Source: Thermomucor indicae-seudaticae (lineage: Eukaryota; Mucoromycota; Mucoromycetes; Mucorales; Lichtheimiaceae). Taken from it: a DNA stretch of 20,984 nt. Where the stretch lies: assembly GCA_000787465.1 (NCBI GenBank), contig JSYX01000604.1, forward strand, positions 1 through 20,984. Reading direction: 5' to 3'. A program made the position numbers and the translations under genes. Each line of letters begins with the position of its first letter. The first letter of the stretch is position 1. The notes under the pieces are model-generated. The model saw nothing but the letters and a program-made list of their open reading frames with translations, had not been told where the DNA came from and ran no database searches. Of this stretch, positions 17,457-20,984 are shown in pieces.

Positions 17457-18197
17457 TCAATGAAACTGCTGCTGCTGTTGCTGCTGTTGTTGTTCAGGTT
17501 TTGGTGCTATAGTTTCTTCTTGAGGCCTATCCTGTTGCTGCTGCTGCTGCGGCTGTTGTTGTTGACCAGGTAGTTTACCCTGCTTTTCCAACTCTGCCAC
17601 TTCCTGTGCAGCTAATAACAACAACCTTCAATATAAATCGTAAGATGCAAGTAAGGAAAAAAAGCGCAGCCTTACTTAGAAATCTGCCACCTGGGCCGCG
17701 AGGTCGTCGCATGGCATGCCGATGTCTGCTTTCATGCAAATAGGGCTTTCGGGCTCTTGCGACTCTGTTCATTTCTTCGAGTTTGGCACGTGCGGCTCGC
17801 CGCTTGAGGATGCGATGGTACTGTTTTGCATTAACGTACAGGGGTTCCTCTGCTGGTTCTGCTGCGGGCGCTTGAGGCGGTGGAGGTGGTGGCCGTACGT
17901 AATCCTGTGGCGGCGATGCAGCCGCAGTCGGCATCATGGCATGCTAGTAGTAGTATTAGAAAGAAGCCAAATGGATGATGGCAAGGGCAATACTACCAAG
18001 GGGGGAGGAGGAGGAGGGTGGTACGAGAACAGTTGCCGGGAAGCATCGTAAGATGGGGTAGTGTGCAATTGCTGTTGCTGTTGTTGTTGTTGCGAGTACA
18101 GAGAAGAAGAAGTATTATTATTCTTGTCTTCCTCTTGTGTCGCTGCTGCTGTGGTCGTGTATGGATAACTGAAATGTGGCTGGGAACTCGACTCCAT
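17457..18197 (-). CDS. HAP2: CCAAT-binding factor subunit NF-YA (HAP2 type)
   Basis: NF-YA/Hap2 joins the NF-YB/NF-YC histone-fold dimer and gives the nuclear CCAAT-binding complex its sequence specificity. Three exons (18197-17997, 17943-17676, 17611-17457), with introns of 53 and 64 nt, give 207 residues. The conserved core lies at about residues 101-158: subunit-association helix [20 protein letters not shown], linker, then the DNA-binding segment [18 protein letters not shown] and GPGGRFL. The second splice regenerates the family motif GGRFLTAQE; reading through that intron would lose it. The flanks are low-complexity: a Gln run (36-43), Pro runs (61-66 and 85-90) and a Gln-rich C-terminus, typical of NF-YA activation regions. 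Three CCAAT pentamers lie at or just upstream of the start, suggesting autoregulation. Intact, high certainty. Confidence 0.95.
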
Positions 18198-18233
18198 TGG
18201 GTGTGAGGCTTGAGCCAATGAGAAAAGTATTGG
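18196..18233 (-). promoter_or_regulatory. Three CCAAT boxes at the NF-YA start
   Basis: CCAAT or its complement occurs at 18196-18200 (overlapping the start codon), 18215-18219 and 18229-18233, within 38 bp. This is the binding site of the complex that contains the encoded protein. Confidence 0.5.
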
Positions 18234-18376
18234 GCCCTCTTTGAAGCAAGAAAATTTACGAGAGCAAAAGGATTTTATTCTCCGACACGCACTTTCCCCT
18301 GTTCTTCCGCAAGACCCCCATCGCAAATTTCATTGCAAGAGCGAACGCTATATTGGCGTTGTAATAGACAAGATCT

Positions 18377-19753
18377 TTATTGCTTATATCGAGCAAGTTC
18401 ATGACGAAATGCATGCAGCCGTTCGAGCGAATAAGTCAGATAATCAAAGTCAATTTCGCTTTGGTTAGCCTGGATCAAGCCCCAGAGGCCCCAGTGCAGA
18501 TGGCTTGCCATGACCCACAGCATGGTTTCGTCATCGAGTGCTTCTGCTAGACTTGCATCCTCTCCGCCTTTTTCTAGATAAGCCTTCAAGAATCGTAATC
18601 GTTCTTCTTTGGTGGGGAATTTTTCGGGTTGCATGCAAGCAGGTGTGTTACCATGATAATCATACATCCATTCGCAGAAATGATTGGCCAAATCATAGCC
18701 TCGAGGATTGAATCCTGCATACTCGAAATCTACCACTACCAGGTCATCCGTGTCTTTCAGTCGAAGCACGTTGCCATATTGAGTCTATACATCCACTGAC
18801 TGAGTTGATCCGGATAATAATCCATATATACATTCAAACTTACATCGTTATGACCAAACACAATCGGACTCTTCTGTTTCTCTAACAGAGATTTGCATAA
18901 CTGGATCTCGTGACCGAGCCGACTAAAGTCAAAATCGATCAATCGATGGTGTTGTTCTTGTAATTCCGGCAGCAACTGCTGGACATGGCGAAACCATGTA
19001 TCGATATTGTGCCAGACGGTGAGATGGCAGGAAGAAGAAGAAGGAGGGTAAAGTCGGACGATTTGATGAAGTTGGTAAAGGCGGGCAGCAAGACGCTGGG
19101 AAAGGACGGGGTGGCGAATGTCAGAACGGGTCAGGGTCGTGGATGGCAGGTATTCTTCGAACCGGCCGTTGCCAAAGATGGCCAGAAGCCGGGGTCCAAG
19201 CCCAAGCTGAGACAGTCGGGCCAACCAGCAAAGTTCGTTAGCTCGATCAATTATCTGGTCACAGCCTATGCCATACACACGCAACAAGAGTGTCACGTTT
19301 CGGATACTTAGGAAGTAGACCGCGCTAAGAAAACGTTATAAGCATCATCTTCCTCCTTGTCCTATGCCTTACTACTTACTTTGTGAGAGCCCCACTGACA
19401 CGCCTGATCCTAAGCCGGTCGGAAGGCCCAAGCAACTTGGGAAACAATGTTCGTACAAGCGTGTTTATCGCCCGATCCAGCGAGTCGCCCTTGAGAACTC
19501 TGTTAGAGAATAGCTAGTTAGAAAAAAGTTTTCGCTGGCATAAAGAGGCAAGCACTTGCGTCAAGTCGAGAACGGTGGAGCATGTAGGCACATTGCTTGT
19601 GATGGCATCTAGGTGGACACCAACATCATTGTTCATGCCATGGCTCTCTCGGAAACGCCCTGTCTTATTCTTTGGTGCCAGTGTGGGCGTTGTGCTTACC
19701 AAGCCGCTAATTCTTGAAATGCTGCTGGTGTTGGTGTCGGTCTTGACCGCCAT
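18377..19753 (-). CDS. Choline/ethanolamine kinase
   Basis: Phosphorylates choline and/or ethanolamine with ATP, the first step of the Kennedy (CDP-choline/CDP-ethanolamine) pathway of membrane phospholipids; cytosolic. Four exons (19753-19556, 19489-19380, 19324-18844, 18784-18377), with introns of 66, 55 and 59 nt, give 398 residues in frame. Family hallmarks: VSGALTNAVYF followed by LLLRVYGIGCDQIIDR (nucleotide-binding region), NGRFEEYL, the catalytic FGHNDTQYGNVL with Asp263 and Asn268, and the metal-binding DFEYAG (Asp282) continuing into RGYDLANHFCEW. The last two introns are certain because splicing restores HNDTQYGN and GALTNAVY. The first is less certain: a GTGCTT donor and an AAG acceptor are the only pair I found that keep the frame and a normal length. 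The ATG at 19753 is in good context. The TAA stop is embedded in an AATAAA hexamer (18376-18381 region). Choline versus ethanolamine preference cannot be read. Confidence 0.91.
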
Positions 19754-20984
19754 GGAACAAAAAAGAAAAAAAGCGTGAAGTCGTGCCACCGTGTCGGAGC
19801 CACACTTTTTTATCTTTTTTTTTCTGCAATCAGACGAGATCACATGGGGCAGCATGCAGAATCCACATTTGGGAAGTTTCACAAGAAAGGGACTTTTGAT
19901 AAGAATGTCCCAAGGCTTTTACTTTCCGGATCCACAAAAAAGTCTACAGAAACGTTTGATTCACGAGATATACTTAATTTTGAATTATTGGTTGGCGACG
20001 GGAATCTGTTGTAGTCAGTTTTCATCCCGTGCGGTATTCCATAAACACAGGATGGTTATCTGTGAAGCGAGATAGCAGTGTGCCCCTCGTCCAATCATTC
20101 TCACCGACAGCATGGATTGATTCCCTATCATATTCACTGTTTGCGGACCAATTCAGGGACAAGTTTACGGAAAGGCCAGACCATAAATGGAACTATACGA
20201 AATCAATTTTCTTTATGGTACTCTGATCACGAGTCCATCCTTATGCCAGACCGATCGCTAATATGACCTTTTTCAACGGGTCAAACCACTTGCAAAAGGG
20301 GGAATGATAAGATTGTAGAACGACTGCGCATACTCCCAGCCAGAAAAGACTTTTGGCTCTGAACCACGTAATAATGCACGAACACAATGACATTGAGCTA
20401 TTCTGTCCTTGGCCTATGAGGACTTTCCGTGGTATAATAGCAGCACGCAACTGTATCATTAAAAGGCGCCGTCATCGTCATTGTCTCTTTATTATTGGGT
20501 TTTTCCTTCTCCATCGAATTTGCGGCTTTGGAGATTTATTTTGCGTAGGCCCACTTCAGCTTGCGTCCGTGTAAAGTCAGTCTGCGCAAGTAGCTTGCAG
20601 CTTTGGCGTCCAGGTACAGCGAGCTTATGCAAGCAGTTCGCGTCGTTGTAGAACTGATTGGCGGCAGCTGTTTCTGATATTTGGCACAGAAAGTCTTTTT
20701 TGCGCGTTTCTTTGTTCAAACGAGAACTCTGCATCCTCGATCCAGCGCGGATTTCGGCTACCATATATGCATCTTGCATTTTACATGACCTTTGTGGTAA
20801 ATGTAATAATGGACGTTTGCTAATGATTGGATCAAATCAGTTTTTTTTTGTTAGGCTGGAGTAAAGCCGCCCAGGAGAAATCCACCCCTCGCCTATTCTC
20901 TCTGGGATCGGTCCATGGTGGCCTTTGCCCAGAGTTTTATTGCTGGAGCGACACCGGAAAGACTCGCGGTAGTGCGTCAATTCG
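19754..20984. other. Terminal 1.2-kb region without a resolved gene
   Basis: Promoter of the choline kinase at the left (pyrimidine-rich on the coding strand). The plus-strand frame at 20029-20226 (SINTGWLSVKRDSSVPLVQS onward) looks protein-like but is short and followed by stops. A minus-strand frame at 20492-20779 is described separately. The last ~110 bases are open in several frames on both strands, so a gene may run off the window edge; the strand cannot be decided. Confidence 0.4.
20492..20779 (-). CDS. Possible small gene or exon, unknown
   Basis: I do not recognise it. A true ATG at 20779 opens a 95-residue frame with a basic, hydrophilic composition: SSRLNKETRKKDFLCQISET, then ANQFYNDANCLHKLAVPG and TRTQAEVGLRKINLQSRKF. 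No signal peptide or membrane segment is visible. It may be a short gene, an exon of a gene crossing the window edge, or a fragment of a repeated element. Confidence 0.25.
   Translation of the reverse strand: MQDAYMVAEIRAGSRMQSSRLNKETRKKDFLCQISETAAANQFYNDANCLHKLAVPGRQSCKLLAQTDFTRTQAEVGLRKINLQSRKFDGEGKTQ

Noticed and set aside
17457..18120. CAG/CAA-rich tracts as an expanded triplet repeat element
   Set aside because: They encode the Gln-rich flanks normal for NF-YA proteins and mix CAA with CAG; no sign of recent expansion.
1..20984. tRNA, rRNA or CRISPR features
   Set aside because: By eye I found no paired A/B-box cloverleaf, no rRNA segments and no regularly spaced direct repeats. A tRNA covariance search would be the decisive test.

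Overview
The window looks like nuclear DNA of a filamentous fungus, most likely an early-diverging one (Mucoromycota, Mucorales-like). Genes sit on both strands as compact units, usually split by very short GT-AG introns (47-69 nt) that can be placed because the protein families resume in frame on the other side. TATA-like and CCAAT motifs occur upstream of several starts, and there are no bacterial-style operons. The phylum is inferred from gene architecture and protein style; no rRNA or other marker is present.

Left to right: 169-1770 (-) is a heavily decayed asparagine synthetase pseudogene. 2181-3260 (+) is THG1, the tRNA-His guanylyltransferase, in six exons. It converges almost end to end on 3270-5059 (-), a membrane-anchored cytochrome P450 with a Ser/Pro-rich insert. 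5293-5997 (+) is an unrecognised secreted protein, and 6314-7358 (-) is an unrecognised 331-residue protein. 7359-9642 is a 2.3-kb stretch without a clear gene; it holds palindromes, a cluster of CGAAT/ATTCG motifs and one orphan open frame. 9643-10862 (+) is a zinc-dependent polyol (sorbitol/xylitol-type) dehydrogenase.

11461-12941 (-) is an accessory patch: a small two-exon gene of unknown function and a truncated IS630/Tc1-like transposase. 13360-14490 (+) is phosphopantetheine adenylyltransferase of CoA synthesis. After only 33 bp comes 14524-16389 (+), a single-exon protein with ten Myb/SANT-like repeats and a presequence-like basic N-terminus. 16560-17200 looks like broken coding sequence. 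17457-18197 (-) is the CCAAT-binding factor subunit NF-YA (HAP2 type), and 18377-19753 (-) is a choline/ethanolamine kinase. The last 1.2 kb has no resolved gene.

The intact genes are mostly housekeeping (tRNA maturation, CoA, phospholipid head groups, polyol oxidation, CCAAT-dependent transcription) and do not form an obvious pathway cluster. No clearly new multi-gene system was found. The most interesting items are the decayed asparagine synthetase, the ten-repeat Myb protein, the P450 insert, the secreted protein whose C-terminus depends on splicing, and the element-rich 7.4-9.6 kb and 11.5-12.9 kb regions.
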